Below are positions 8,293 to 17,416 of a DNA stretch of 64,000 nt, in pieces. This stretch comes from Acidihalobacter prosperus (GTDB lineage: Bacteria; Pseudomonadota; Gammaproteobacteria; DSM-5130; Acidihalobacteraceae). The notes under the pieces were generated by a model. The model saw only the letters and a program-made list of their open reading frames with translations, made no database searches and was not told where the DNA came from. Position 1 is the stretch's first letter; every line of letters starts with the position of its first letter. Where the stretch lies: the NCBI RefSeq assembly GCF_000754095.2, contig NZ_JQSG02000006.1, positions 1,047,129 through 1,111,128 on the forward strand. The letters run 5' to 3'. Both the position numbers and the translations under genes were made by a program.

Positions 8293-8628
8293 ATGAAACA
8301 ATGGATCGACATCGCCGCGCTGTCCGACGTCCCGCGCCTGGGTGCGCGGGTCGTGGCCCACGGCGAAGATGAAATCGCGGTATTCCGGGCCGCCGACGAC
8401 GCGGTATTCGCGCTGCATAACCGCTGCCCGCACCGCAACGGGCCGTTGTCCGAGGGCATCGTGCACGGCCATCGCGTGACCTGCCCGCTGCACAACTGGG
8501 TGATCGAACTCGATCGCGGCGAGGCCGTGGCGCCGGACAGCGGCAGCACGGCCTGCTATCCCGTGCGCGTGGAGAACGGGCGCATTCTGCTGGAGCTGGA
8601 AACCGCCGCGGAAGCCGCCCATGGCTGA
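8293..8628 (+). CDS. nirD: Nitrite reductase small subunit (Rieske-type)
   Basis: 111 residues, a small Rieske [2Fe-2S] protein with NRCPHRNGPL and CPLHNW as the two Cys-His pairs. It partners NirB. It starts 29 bases after nirB and overlaps the start of nasA by 8 bases, indicating translational coupling. Confidence 0.96.
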   Translation: MKQWIDIAALSDVPRLGARVVAHGEDEIAVFRAADDAVFALHNRCPHRNGPLSEGIVHGHRVTCPLHNWVIELDRGEAVAPDSGSTACYPVRVENGRILLELETAAEAAHG

Positions 8629-11269
8629 GGCGATCGCCACCGTCTGTCCCTATTGCGGCGTGGGCTGTGGCCTCAAGGTGCGTCCCGGGGTCACGGTGGA
8701 GGTGAAGCCGGACCCCACGCATCCGGCCAACCTCGGCCGTGTGTGCTCCAAGGGGGCCGCCCTCGGCGAGACCCTGGGCGAATCTGACCGCCTGCTGCAG
8801 CCGGAGATCGGCGGCGTGCCGGTCGCCTGGGACGCGGCGCTGGACGAGGTCGCCTGCCGCCTGCGCAGCGTCATCGACGCGCACGGTCCGCAGGCGGTGG
8901 CGTTCTATGTCTCGGGCCAGCTGCTCACCGAAGACTATTACGTCGTCAACAAGCTGATGAAGGGCTGCCTCGGCGCGGCCAACATCGACACCAACTCGCG
9001 GCTGTGCATGTCTTCCGCCGTCGCTGCCTACAAGCGCGCGCTGGGCGAGGACGCGGTGCCCTGCAGCTATCGGGACATCGAGGAGGCCGACCTGCTGGTG
9101 CTGGCCGGCTCCAACGCGGCCTGGACCCATCCCGTGCTGTACCAGCGCATCGTGGCCGAGAAGCAGCGTCGGCCCGCGCTGCGCGTGGTGGTCGTCGATC
9201 CGCGGCGCACGGCCACCTGCGACATCGCCGACCTGCATCTGGCCTTGCGTCCGGGTACCGACGCTTGGCTGTTCAATGGTCTGCTCAGTTACCTCGCGCG
9301 CGAAGGCGGGCTCGACCAGGGTTTCGTCGAGACCCATACGCAGGGCTTCGAGGCTGCGCTGGAGGCCGCGCGCGGGGCCGCGCCCTCGATTCCCGCGGTG
9401 GCCGCGGCCTGCGAGTTGCCGGCCGCGCAGGTGGCCGAATTCTTCCGTCTGTTCCTGCGCACCGAAAAAACCGTGACCCTATGGTCGCAGGGACTCAACC
9501 AATCCAGCAGCGGCGTCGATAAGGGGGCCGCGCTGATCAACTGCCATCTGGCCACCGGCCGAATCGGGCGCCCTGGCATGGGGCCGTTCTCGCTCACCGG
9601 CCAGCCCAATGCGATGGGCGGACGCGAGGTGGGCGGACTGGCCAACCAGCTCGCCGCGCACATGGACATCGAGGACGACGAGGCGCGCGAACGCGTGGCG
9701 CGGTTCTGGGGCGTGCCCACGGTGGCGGATACGCCGGGGCTCAAAGCCGTCGATCTGTTCGAGGCCGTGGCCGACGGGCGCGTCAAGGCGGTTTGGATCA
9801 TGGCCACCAATCCGGTGGTGAGCATGCCCGACGCGGACCGCGTGCGTGCCGCGCTGCAGGCTTGCGAGCACGTCATCGTCAGCGATTGCGTGCGCGGCAG
9901 CGACACGGTCGCCTGTGCCGACGTGCTGCTGCCGGCCGCCACCTGGGGCGAGAAGGACGGGACGGTGACCAATTCCGAACGTCGCATCTCGCGCATGCGC
10001 GCCTTCATGCCGCCGCCCGGCGATGCGCGGCCGGACTGGTGGATCGTGACCGAGGTCGCGCGGCGGATGGGTTACGGCGACGTCTTTCCCTATCGCTCGC
10101 CGGCGGACATTTTCCGCGAACATGCGGCACTTTCGGGCTTCGAGAACGAAGGCCGGCGCGTGTTCGATATCGGAGCGCTCAAGGACATCGACGACGCACA
10201 CTACGACGTGCTGGCGCCGTTGCAGTGGCCGGTCAACGCGGCGCACCCGCAGGGGGGCGCAAGACTGTTCGCCGATGGCTGCTTCCCTACCGCGGACGGC
10301 CGTGCGCGGCTGATGCCGGTGACGCCGCGCGCACCAGTGGTGGTTGCCGGCGACGAGTACCCGCTGGTGATGAACACGGGACGCATCCGCGACCAATGGC
10401 ACACCATGACGCGCACCGCGCGCACGCCGAGGCTGACAACGCACCTGCCCGAACCCTTCGTGCAGATCCATCCGCTGGATGCCGATCTGTGGCATCTGAG
10501 CGACGGCGCGCTGGCGCAGGTGACAAGCCCGCAGGGTTCCCTGCTGGCGCGTGTCCGGCTGGATGCCGCGCAGCGTCCGGGTGCGGTCTTTGTGCCGATG
10601 CATTGGAACGAGGCCTATGCCCGCAACGCGCGCGCCAATGCCCTGACCGCGGCGATCACCGATCCGATTTCGGGGCAGCCCGAATTCAAGCATGCGCCGG
10701 TGCGCGTGGCACCGTTCCGCCCGGTCTGGGAAGGCTTCCTGTTGACCCGCGAGCCCCTGTCGGCGCCGTTGGGCGATTACCGGGTACACATCCCCAGCCG
10801 GGGATTTCACCGTTACGAGCTGGCCGGCGAATCCTCGCCCGGCGACTGGGGGCAGTGGGTGCAGGCGCACCTGCTCGGCCCCGGCGAGTGGATGGAATAC
10901 GCCGATCCGGCGGCCGGGCGCTATCGCTGCGCCCGCCTGCGCGACGGCCGCCTGGAGCTGGTGTTCTTCGTGGCCCCGGCCGGGCTGCCGGAACGCAGCT
11001 GGCTGGGGCAGATGTTCGCCGAGGACTTTCTCGACGACATGGCACGCATGAGCCTGCTCGCCGGACGTCCGGTGACCGGCATGCGCGTCGTCGGGCGGCA
11101 GGTGTGCGCCTGCTTCAACGTCGGGCTCAATACCCTGGTGGAGGCCATCGGCGAACAGGGCCTGACCAGCGTGGAGGCCATCGGTGCGGCGCTGCAGGCC
11201 GGCACCAACTGCGGCTCTTGCGTGCCGGAGCTGCGCGAGATTCTGGCCCAGGCGCGGCGCAGCGCCTGA
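8621..11269 (+). CDS. nasA: Assimilatory nitrate reductase catalytic subunit
   Basis: 882 residues, molybdopterin bis-MGD oxidoreductase of the NasA/NarB type. The N-terminal [4Fe-4S] ligands are seen in CPYCGVGCG...GRVCSKG. The molybdopterin domains include NIDTNSRLCMSSAV and TGQPNAMGGREVGG. A C-terminal BFD-like [2Fe-2S] domain (VCACFNVG...NCGSCVPEL) is present, as in Klebsiella-type NasA that takes electrons from an NADH-dependent partner. No separate nasC-like electron-transfer gene is seen nearby. It reduces nitrate to nitrite in the cytoplasm; no Tat signal is visible. The start overlaps the nirD stop. Confidence 0.96.
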   Translation: MAEAIATVCPYCGVGCGLKVRPGVTVEVKPDPTHPANLGRVCSKGAALGETLGESDRLLQPEIGGVPVAWDAALDEVACRLRSVIDAHGPQAVAFYVSGQLLTEDYYVVNKLMKGCLGAANIDTNSRLCMSSAVAAYKRALGEDAVPCSYRDIEEADLLVLAGSNAAWTHPVLYQRIVAEKQRRPALRVVVVDPRRTATCDIADLHLALRPGTDAWLFNGLLSYLAREGGLDQGFVETHTQGFEAALEAARGAAPSIPAVAAACELPAAQVAEFFRLFLRTEKTVTLWSQGLNQSSSGVDKGAALINCHLATGRIGRPGMGPFSLTGQPNAMGGREVGGLANQLAAHMDIEDDEARERVARFWGVPTVADTPGLKAVDLFEAVADGRVKAVWIMATNPVVSMPDADRVRAALQACEHVIVSDCVRGSDTVACADVLLPAATWGEKDGTVTNSERRISRMRAFMPPPGDARPDWWIVTEVARRMGYGDVFPYRSPADIFREHAALSGFENEGRRVFDIGALKDIDDAHYDVLAPLQWPVNAAHPQGGARLFADGCFPTADGRARLMPVTPRAPVVVAGDEYPLVMNTGRIRDQWHTMTRTARTPRLTTHLPEPFVQIHPLDADLWHLSDGALAQVTSPQGSLLARVRLDAAQRPGAVFVPMHWNEAYARNARANALTAAITDPISGQPEFKHAPVRVAPFRPVWEGFLLTREPLSAPLGDYRVHIPSRGFHRYELAGESSPGDWGQWVQAHLLGPGEWMEYADPAAGRYRCARLRDGRLELVFFVAPAGLPERSWLGQMFAEDFLDDMARMSLLAGRPVTGMRVVGRQVCACFNVGLNTLVEAIGEQGLTSVEAIGAALQAGTNCGSCVPELREILAQARRSA

Positions 11270-11289
11270 GGCGAAAAGGAGGCGTTCAA

Positions 11290-12750
11290 ATGAGACATTT
11301 GCCGATATTCATGGACGTGCAGGGACACGACTGCCTGGTGGTCGGCGGTGGTCCCGTTGCCGTGCGCAAGGCCGGGCTGCTGCTGGAGGCCGGCGCCAAG
11401 GTGACCGTGGTCGCTCCCGAGGCCTGCCCAGAGCTTGCCGAACAGGTCAGCGCGGGTCGCGTGCGCTGGCAGGCCGAACGTTTCGCCGCCCGTCATCTGG
11501 CCGGTCGCATGCTGGTGATCGCGGCCACCGACGATGCGGGCGTGAACCGCAGGGTCTACGCGGCCGCACGCAGTCGCAACCTGCCGGTCAACGTGGCCGA
11601 TCAGCCTGCGCTATGCAGCTTCATTCTGCCGGCGGTGATCGATCGCGCGCCGGTGACCATCGCGGTTTCCAGCGGCGGTAATGCACCGGTGCTCGCACGG
11701 CACCTCAAGACGCGCCTGGAAACGCTGGTGCCGCATGCCTGGGGACGGCTCGCCGGCTTGCTCGGCAGTTGGCGGGGCGAGGTCAAGCGCCGGCTGGCGT
11801 CACCTCACGCCCGGCGCCGCTTCTGGGAGGATGCCCTCGAAGGCCGGACCGCCGCCCACATGCTGGCGGGCGACGAAGCCGCGGCCCGGGCGAGTCTCGC
11901 GGATGCGCTCGCGGCTGCGGAGCAGGACGCGGCCGGCGGACCCGGCGGCGAAGTCTGGCTGGTCGGTGCCGGTCCCGGCGATCCAGAGCTGCTCACCCTC
12001 AAGGCCCTGCGACTGTTGCAGCGCGCCGATGTCATCGTCTACGACCGTCTGGTCGGCCCCGAAATTCTCTCGCTCGCGCGCCGCGAGGCGGAGCGGATCT
12101 TCGTCGGCAAACGCGCAAGCGACCACGCCCTACCGCAGGAGGCGATCAGCGATCTGCTGGTGCGCCTGGCCGGCGAGGGCAAGCGCGTATTGCGTCTCAA
12201 GGGCGGCGATCCGTTCATTTTCGGACGTGGCGGCGAGGAGATCGAACGACTGGCGGCCGCGCGCATCCCCTTCCAGGTGGTGCCCGGGGTGACCGCCGCC
12301 AGCGGCTGCGCCGCATACGCGGGCATTCCGCTGACCCATCGCGATTGCGCGACCAGCGTGCGTTTCGTGACCGGTCACACGCGAGACGACCGGCTGGATC
12401 TCGACTGGGCCGGTCTGGCCGCGCCGCGCCAGACGCTCGTGTTCTACATGGGGCTCGCCAACCTGCCCGAAATCTGCAGGCGCCTGATGGAAAACGGCAT
12501 GGCGGCGGATACGCCGGCTGCGCTGGTGGAGCAGGGCACCACACCCGGACAGCAGGTACATGCGGGCGATTTGACCACCTTGCCCGAGCTGGCGGCCGCT
12601 GCCGGATCCCCCAGTCTGGTGATCGTGGGCGAGGTGGTGGCCTTGCGCGAGCGGCTCGGATGGTACGAGGGCACGATGCCGGGCCAGAGCATTTTCGACG
12701 GCCCGCCCTGCAAGACGATCGATGATTTGCCGCGCAGCGAGGTGGCCTGA
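11290..12750 (+). CDS. cysG: Siroheme synthase (trifunctional)
   Basis: 486 residues. The N-terminal Met8-like half (precorrin-2 dehydrogenase and sirohydrochlorin ferrochelatase; CLVVGGGPVAVRKAGLLLEAG) is fused to a C-terminal uroporphyrinogen-III C-methyltransferase (VWLVGAGPGDPELLTLKA, YDRLV, LKGGDPFIFGRGGEE). It makes siroheme, the NirB cofactor, which explains its place at the end of the nitrate operon, 20 bases after nasA and preceded by AAAAGGAGG. Confidence 0.97.
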   Translation: MRHLPIFMDVQGHDCLVVGGGPVAVRKAGLLLEAGAKVTVVAPEACPELAEQVSAGRVRWQAERFAARHLAGRMLVIAATDDAGVNRRVYAAARSRNLPVNVADQPALCSFILPAVIDRAPVTIAVSSGGNAPVLARHLKTRLETLVPHAWGRLAGLLGSWRGEVKRRLASPHARRRFWEDALEGRTAAHMLAGDEAAARASLADALAAAEQDAAGGPGGEVWLVGAGPGDPELLTLKALRLLQRADVIVYDRLVGPEILSLARREAERIFVGKRASDHALPQEAISDLLVRLAGEGKRVLRLKGGDPFIFGRGGEEIERLAAARIPFQVVPGVTAASGCAAYAGIPLTHRDCATSVRFVTGHTRDDRLDLDWAGLAAPRQTLVFYMGLANLPEICRRLMENGMAADTPAALVEQGTTPGQQVHAGDLTTLPELAAAAGSPSLVIVGEVVALRERLGWYEGTMPGQSIFDGPPCKTIDDLPRSEVA

Positions 12751-13045
12751 TCGCGCTGTGCGCGAACGCGGGCGGATTGCGCGCGCCTGGCGCCATGGTC
12801 GCAGGCGCGTGCGGATGCCCGGAATTTCGAGGCCGAGAGGAAGCGGCTGGGGCGAGACGACGGAACCGGTAGGGCTGCCGGCGACGTCGGTCTCGCAGGG
12901 CCAGGGATGGAATGTTTCGCGTATGCGCGGACCGGGGCGCGGAGGGCCCGAGTGCGGCGCGCTGAATGACGCTGCAACGATGCCCGTGAAAGGGGCGCTG
13001 ACCGTTTGTTCGAAAATCCAATCTGCGGAAGGTGGGGAATATCAC
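12751..13045 (+). other. Intergenic region cysG-nirC
   Basis: 295 bases. I see no convincing gene, no T-run terminator and no clear ANTAR hexaloop pair. AGGTGGGG at 13030-13037 is the ribosome binding site of nirC. A promoter may lie here, but none stands out. Confidence 0.5.
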
Positions 13046-13879
13046 ATGCCGAATCAAATGACTGCCGATTACGTAAAACCCAATGATCTGGCCAAGCTGA
13101 TGGTCGATGCCGGCGAAGCCAAGGTCTGTCTGTCGACGCGCGATACGCTGATCCGAGCCTTCATGGCCGGAGCCATCCTGGCGCTGGCTGCCGTGTTCGC
13201 GATCACGATCGCAATCAAGACGGGCTCGCCGTTGACTGGTGCAATCCTGTTCCCGGTGGGGTTCATCCTGATCTACCTGCTGGGTTTCGATCTGCTGACG
13301 GGCGTGTTCATGCTGGTGCCGCTGGCATTGCTGGATCGACGACCCGGCGTGACCGCCGCTCAGGTGCTGAGGAACTGGGGGCTGGTCTTCATCGGCAATT
13401 TCGCCGGGGCGATCACCGTGGCCTTCATGATGTCGTTCATCCTGACCTACGGTTATACCGTCAACGGCGGCCTGATCGCTGAAAAGGTGGCGCATATCGG
13501 CATGGCAAGGACACTGGGTTACGAGGAGCACGGCCTGCCTGGCTGGTTCACCATTTTCATTCGCGGCATCCTGTGCAACTGGATGGTGTCCACCGGTGTC
13601 GCCGCGGCCATGCTGTCGACCTCCGCCATTGGCAAGATTTTCGCGATGTGGATGCCCATCATGCTGTTTTTCTACATGGGTTTCGAACATTCGGTGGTCA
13701 ACATGTTCCTGTTTCCCTTCGCGCTGATCATGGGCGGCGATTTCACCTTCATGGACTACCTGTTGTGGAACGAAATCCCGACGGCGCTGGGTAATCTGGT
13801 CGGCGGTCTGCTGTTCGTCGGCCTGATCATGTTCATCACCCACTACAAGCCTGCACCCAAGCGGGTGCTGGAGCTGTAG
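13046..13879 (+). CDS. nirC: Formate/nitrite transporter family protein (NirC-like)
   Basis: 277 residues, FNT family, with about six membrane segments, which is usual length for NirC/FocA. The ATG at 13046 has AGGTGGGG upstream; an in-frame extension to 12722 is in GC-rich sequence without family similarity. Placed after the nitrite reductase operon it most likely moves nitrite across the inner membrane, but formate channels look similar and the sequence alone does not separate them. Confidence 0.88.
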   Translation: MPNQMTADYVKPNDLAKLMVDAGEAKVCLSTRDTLIRAFMAGAILALAAVFAITIAIKTGSPLTGAILFPVGFILIYLLGFDLLTGVFMLVPLALLDRRPGVTAAQVLRNWGLVFIGNFAGAITVAFMMSFILTYGYTVNGGLIAEKVAHIGMARTLGYEEHGLPGWFTIFIRGILCNWMVSTGVAAAMLSTSAIGKIFAMWMPIMLFFYMGFEHSVVNMFLFPFALIMGGDFTFMDYLLWNEIPTALGNLVGGLLFVGLIMFITHYKPAPKRVLEL

Positions 13880-13980
13880 GCCGGGGCCGGCGCGCACTCG
13901 CTCCGTCCGTGGCATGGTCTGCGGCGGCGGAGCGAGTCGATTGCGCCGGTTGCGGTCACGACCTATCGAGGTATGTGCGA

Positions 13981-14817
13981 ATGGTTGAATCGGGTTCATT
14001 GAGTGGGTTCGAAGGCCGCTGCATCGCATTGCCCGAAACCCGCCAGCTGGATGTGCTGGCCGGGCTTCTGGAGCGGCGCGGCGCGCAGGTCATCCGGTGT
14101 CCGCTGGTATCGATTCTGGATACGCCGGATCAGGCGTCCGTGGCGGCCTGGCTCGATCATTTCGTTCACGACGAGCAGGTGCGCGACCTGATCCTGTTGA
14201 CCGGGGAGGGCGTTACCCGCTTGCTGGCCGCGGCCGAACGTCACTATGTCCGCCCGGCCTTCGAGGCTAGGCTGGGTCAGGTACGCAAGATCGCGCGCGG
14301 TCCCAAGCCGGGGCGCGCGCTGCGGCAGGTCGGTCTGGCCAGCGATGTGATCAGCGCCAAACCCACCACGAGCGGCGTGATCGAAACCTTGCAGACGCTC
14401 TCGTTCGAGACCGACCGGGTGGCCGTGCAGCTTTACGGCAGCGAGCCCAATCTGCCGCTGCAGCAGGCTTTGCGCGCAAAGGGTCTGGAGCCCATGCCGG
14501 TGGCGCCTTATATCTATGCCAGCGAAATGGACGACGTGCGGGTGCTGGAGTTGATCGATACCCTGTCCGAAGGGCGGGTGGATGCGATTGCCTTCACCAG
14601 CCAGCCCCAGGTGCGACGGCTGCTGGATCTTGCGGGAGAGCACGGGCGCGAGGTGTCGTTGCGTGCGGCCCTGTCGGGCATGCTGATCGCGGCGGTGGGG
14701 CCGGTGGTCGCCGATCTGCTGTCGAGTCGCGGTGTCCACGTCGACGTGGTACCCGAAGAACGGTATTTCATGCGCCCGCTGGTCGATGCCATCGCAACGC
14801 GTTTTGCCGCTGCCTGA
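13981..14817 (+). CDS. hemD: Uroporphyrinogen-III synthase family protein
   Basis: 278 residues of the HemD fold (GRCIALPETRQLDVLAGLL, LILLTGEGVTRLL, DAIAFTSQPQVRRLL, AAVGPVVADLL). It closes hydroxymethylbilane to uroporphyrinogen III, the substrate of CysG upstream, so it probably boosts siroheme supply. Similar extra HemD-like genes are common in nitrate clusters, and a second hemD elsewhere in the genome is likely. The ATG at 13981 is chosen because homology begins soon after it; an upstream ATG at 13909 adds 24 residues of low-complexity sequence. Confidence 0.8.
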   Translation: MVESGSLSGFEGRCIALPETRQLDVLAGLLERRGAQVIRCPLVSILDTPDQASVAAWLDHFVHDEQVRDLILLTGEGVTRLLAAAERHYVRPAFEARLGQVRKIARGPKPGRALRQVGLASDVISAKPTTSGVIETLQTLSFETDRVAVQLYGSEPNLPLQQALRAKGLEPMPVAPYIYASEMDDVRVLELIDTLSEGRVDAIAFTSQPQVRRLLDLAGEHGREVSLRAALSGMLIAAVGPVVADLLSSRGVHVDVVPEERYFMRPLVDAIATRFAAA

Positions 14818-14832
14818 CGCCGGCGGCGGGTT

Positions 14833-14862
14833 GACCGCCGCGGCCCGGTGCCCGCGGCGGTC
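14833..14862. terminator. Bidirectional hairpin between hemD and the dsrE-like gene
   Basis: A perfect 11-bp stem GACCGCCGCGG / CCGCGGCGGTC with an 8-base loop lies between two convergent genes. No long T-run is present on either strand. Confidence 0.6.
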
Positions 14863-14872
14863 CTGTTCGGGA

Positions 14873-15250
14873 TCACCAGGTCAGCACGCGTCCGGCTTCG
14901 CCCAATGCCGGCAAGGCCTGGCTCGGCGTGAGCAGCGGCAGAGACTTCGCCAAATCTTCCACCGTCATGCCGTTGAGATCGAGCGACTGGGCGCAGCCGA
15001 TGATGCGAACGCCGTTGTCTTCGGCCAGCTTCATGAAGTCGGCAATGCTGTTGCCGCCCTCCAGCGGATGGATGGATTCGGCCATGCCCTTTTTCAGCAG
15101 TTCGGTGGCCGGTCCGGTGAAGTACATGATGACGTTCTGCTCCATCGCGGCAGCCGTGGAAGCCAGAAAGAAAGCCGAGGGCAGTCTTTTGGGGTTTTCG
15201 GGGCCGGTAATCAGAATGATTACAAGGTCTGCTGCTTCTGAGTCAGCCAT
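14873..15250 (-). CDS. DsrE/DsrF-like family protein
   Basis: 125 residues with the DsrE-like fold pattern: hydrophobic strand (DLVIILITGPENP), a helix (AFFLASTAAAMEQ), NVIMYFTGPATELL, and a conserved cysteine C86 in VRIIGCAQSLDL. Relatives are small soluble proteins linked to sulphur transfer or peroxiredoxin-like roles. The ATG at 15250 has AGGAGG upstream. The gene is convergent with hemD, and a GC hairpin (15284-15301) lies in its 5' leader. The substrate is unknown. Confidence 0.8.
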   Translation of the reverse strand: MADSEAADLVIILITGPENPKRLPSAFFLASTAAAMEQNVIMYFTGPATELLKKGMAESIHPLEGGNSIADFMKLAEDNGVRIIGCAQSLDLNGMTVEDLAKSLPLLTPSQALPALGEAGRVLTW

Positions 15251-15283
15251 TGTCGTGCCTCCTGTGTTATCAGGGTCGGAAGG

Positions 15284-15301
15284 CCGCGTAATGCTACGCG
15301 G
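15284..15301 (-). promoter_or_regulatory. Hairpin in the 5' leader of the dsrE-like gene
   Basis: CCGCGTA (15284-15290) and TACGCGG (15295-15301) form a perfect 7-bp stem with a 4-base loop, 34 bases before the dsrE-like start on the minus strand. There is no T-run, so it is not a typical terminator. Confidence 0.4.
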
Positions 15302-15533
15302 AGGGTGGCGGGCGCCGGACGCGCGTCTCTTCCCGCACGCATAAAGCCATGCGCGGCGCCCGGATCCCGGGACGGGAGGCGCATTCGGTCCGGCAATAGT
15401 TCAGCATATATCAATATAGGCAAATGCCAGGGGCATTTGTTCCATTGGTCTTACGCGCAGCGAACTTATCCGAGGATAGAGTGTCCATATCACGGCACCC
15501 GCACATCCGCGTGGCGTGCCCTTCCATGTAACA

Positions 15534-15579
15534 GGCCGCCAAGACGGCCGGCCCGGTGCTGTGCTTGCCGGGATTTTTT
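15534..15579 (+). terminator. Tandem hairpins ending in a terminator before a small membrane gene
   Basis: GGCCG (15534-15538), loop CCAAGA, CGGCC (15545-15549) is followed by CCCGG (15552-15556) pairing with CCGGG (15568-15572) and six Ts at 15574-15579. The next gene starts at 15606, so the structure lies in its leader and could attenuate it. A further hairpin (CAAATGCC / GGCATTTG) is at 15421-15439. Confidence 0.6.
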
Positions 15580-15605
15580 CGTCCACCTGCAAGGAGAGTT
15601 GATCG

Positions 15606-15782
15606 ATGTCCCTCGTAAGTACGCTAATCCTTTTGCTGACGATCCTCGGCCTGGCGATCGCCACGGGTCTGTTGATTTCGACCGGCGTGACGACGGGTGC
15701 CGTCGGTACCGGCATGCTCACCATCATTCTGGCGTTTCTGACCTGGCTCGGCTTCGTGGGCGTGCGTAGCGGGCAGAACTGA
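15606..15782 (+). CDS. 58-residue hydrophobic membrane protein
   Basis: The ATG at 15606 follows AAGGAGAG with good spacing and opens 58 codons. The protein is almost entirely hydrophobic, with two predicted membrane segments (residues 5-25, STLILLLTILGLAIATGLLI, and 35-53, around GMLTIILAFLTWLGFVGV), and ends in RSGQN. It resembles no family I can name. It sits alone between a leader terminator (15552-15579) and the NO-detoxification genes. A small transporter subunit or stress-response membrane peptide is possible; this is speculation. Confidence 0.65.
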   Translation: MSLVSTLILLLTILGLAIATGLLISTGVTTGAVGTGMLTIILAFLTWLGFVGVRSGQN

Positions 15783-15966
15783 GCCGCTGGGACAGCCGGC
15801 GCAGACGGCGCGATCCCGGGTCCGGCATGCAGGTGTCGGACCCCCCCCAACAATCGACTTATAGCGTCATTGGATATCTCTAACGGGATGTTGTTGCTTT
15901 CCTTGCTTTAAAACATGTATCGTCCGTATACCTTTTGACGGTGGCAACCCTGAGGAGCGCATCAAG

Positions 15967-16332
15967 ATGAACAATCTGTACGAACAGCTGGGCGGTGACA
16001 AGGCGGTCGATGCGGCAGTCGATATCTTCTACCGCAAGGTACTGGCGGACGATCGCGTCAACGGCTTTTTCGACGACACCGACATGGAAGGTCAGGCAGC
16101 CAAGCAGAAGGCCTTTCTGACCATGGCCTTCGGCGGTCCGCACAACTACACGGGGCGCGACATGCGCGAGGGACACAAGCATCTCGTCGCGCGCGGACTC
16201 GACGACACGCACGTCGACGTGATCATCGAGCTGCTGGGCGAGTCGCTGCGGGAGTTGAACGTACCCGATGAGCTGATCGCGCAGGTGGCCGCCATCGCGG
16301 AGTCCACGCGCAGCGACGTGCTCAACCGCTGA
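15967..16332 (+). CDS. Group I truncated haemoglobin
   Basis: 121 residues of the TrHb family (MNNLYEQLGGDKAVDAAVDIFYRKVL, TMAFGGPHNYTGRDM, GHKHLV with the proximal His). It binds O2 or NO and probably acts as a nitric oxide dioxygenase in the cytoplasm, reduced by the ferredoxin-type reductase directly downstream (18 bases). The nearby nsrR suggests NO control. An AT-rich upstream stretch around 15910-15938 contains AAAACATGTAT, loosely like an NsrR half-site, but the dyad is poor. Nitrite reduction in the neighbouring operon can produce NO, which would explain the location. Confidence 0.9.
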   Translation: MNNLYEQLGGDKAVDAAVDIFYRKVLADDRVNGFFDDTDMEGQAAKQKAFLTMAFGGPHNYTGRDMREGHKHLVARGLDDTHVDVIIELLGESLRELNVPDELIAQVAAIAESTRSDVLNR

Positions 16333-16350
16333 TCGGACGGAAAGACGGCC

Positions 16351-17355
16351 ATGACGGAAATTCGCTATGCAGGACGGAGTTATGCGGCGTTGTCGGGCGA
16401 GAGCGTCCTGGAGACGCTGGAGCGCGCGGGTGTCGAGGTGCCCAATGCCTGCCGTAGCGGCGTCTGTCAGAGCTGTCTGATGCGGGCGCGGGCGGGCGAT
16501 GTCCCGCCCGCGGCCCAGGCCGGGTTGAAGGATACGTTGCGCAGTCAGGGCTACTTCCTTGCCTGTTGCGCACGGCCGGAATCGGACATGGAGGTGGCGC
16601 TGGCCGATGACGATGCCCTGGGCGAAACCGCGGTGCGGCTGGACGGTATCGAGATGCTGAGTCCCAGCGTGATGCGGGTCACCCTCAGGCCTGAAGCCGC
16701 GTTCGAATACCGCCGCGGCCAGTTCGTCAACCTGGTCCGCGAAGACGGCCTCAGGCGCAGCTACTCGCTGGCCGGCTGCGCGAACGCCGGCGACCTGCTG
16801 GAACTGCATGTGCGCCACATCCCGGACGGTGCGATGAGCGGATGGCTGATGGCCGGCGGTGGCGCTTCCGGCCGCTTGCGCGTGCAGGGGCCGCACGGGA
16901 ACTGCTTCTACGTGCCGGGACAGCGCGATCAACCGATGCTATTGATCGGCACGGGCACGGGGCTGGCGCCGTTATACGGAATTGTCTGCGATGCCCTGGC
17001 GGCCGGGCATACGGGGCCAATACACCTTTATCATGGTGCGCGTACGATAGACGGGCTGTACCTGGTCGAGCGCATGCGTGCGATGGCCGAGCAGTATACC
17101 AATCTGCATTACACGCCCTGCGTACTGGAAGAATCCGGCATGCCCGCCGCGTCGGCCGTTGGCGAGGTTGAGGTGGGCGGTGTCGATGCCGTCGCTCTGG
17201 GACGGCATGGCGATCTCAAGGGCTGGCGCAGCTATTTCTGCGGCGATCCGACTTTGGTGACGCGCATGCGCAAGCGCGCCTATCTGGCGGGCGCCTCGCT
17301 GGCCGATATCTACGCCGACGCCTTTCTACCCGCGGCCGTGCCCGCGCCGGCCTAG
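16351..17355 (+). CDS. NAD(P)H-dependent ferredoxin-type oxidoreductase (2Fe-2S, FAD)
   Basis: 334 residues. The N-terminal plant-type [2Fe-2S] ferredoxin domain has Cys34-x4-Cys39-x2-Cys42 and Cys72. An FAD domain (RRSYSLAG) and an NAD(P)H domain (LLIGTGTGLAPLYG) follow, as in oxygenase reductase components. It lies 18 bases after the truncated haemoglobin and before nsrR, so the likely job is to re-reduce the haemoglobin haem or another NO-detoxifying protein; that role is inferred from context. Length and domain order are normal for the family. Confidence 0.88.
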   Translation: MTEIRYAGRSYAALSGESVLETLERAGVEVPNACRSGVCQSCLMRARAGDVPPAAQAGLKDTLRSQGYFLACCARPESDMEVALADDDALGETAVRLDGIEMLSPSVMRVTLRPEAAFEYRRGQFVNLVREDGLRRSYSLAGCANAGDLLELHVRHIPDGAMSGWLMAGGGASGRLRVQGPHGNCFYVPGQRDQPMLLIGTGTGLAPLYGIVCDALAAGHTGPIHLYHGARTIDGLYLVERMRAMAEQYTNLHYTPCVLEESGMPAASAVGEVEVGGVDAVALGRHGDLKGWRSYFCGDPTLVTRMRKRAYLAGASLADIYADAFLPAAVPAPA

Positions 17356-17416
17356 CGGCGAGCGGCTGGCCGGTCGGAGCGTTATACTGGCAGGTCAAGT
17401 TTAACGGCGGCTGGCC

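Noticed and set aside
9793..11289. Long upstream extension of the cysG frame
   Set aside because: It lies inside nasA in another frame; CysG homology starts at 11290 with a ribosome binding site.
15421..15439. Hairpin CAAATGCC-AGG-GGCATTTG as a terminator
   Set aside because: No T-run on either strand and no gene ends there; it may be part of the leader structure.
15905..15940. NsrR operator before the truncated haemoglobin gene
   Set aside because: Only one half-site-like stretch is seen and the dyad is weak, so it is mentioned but not listed.
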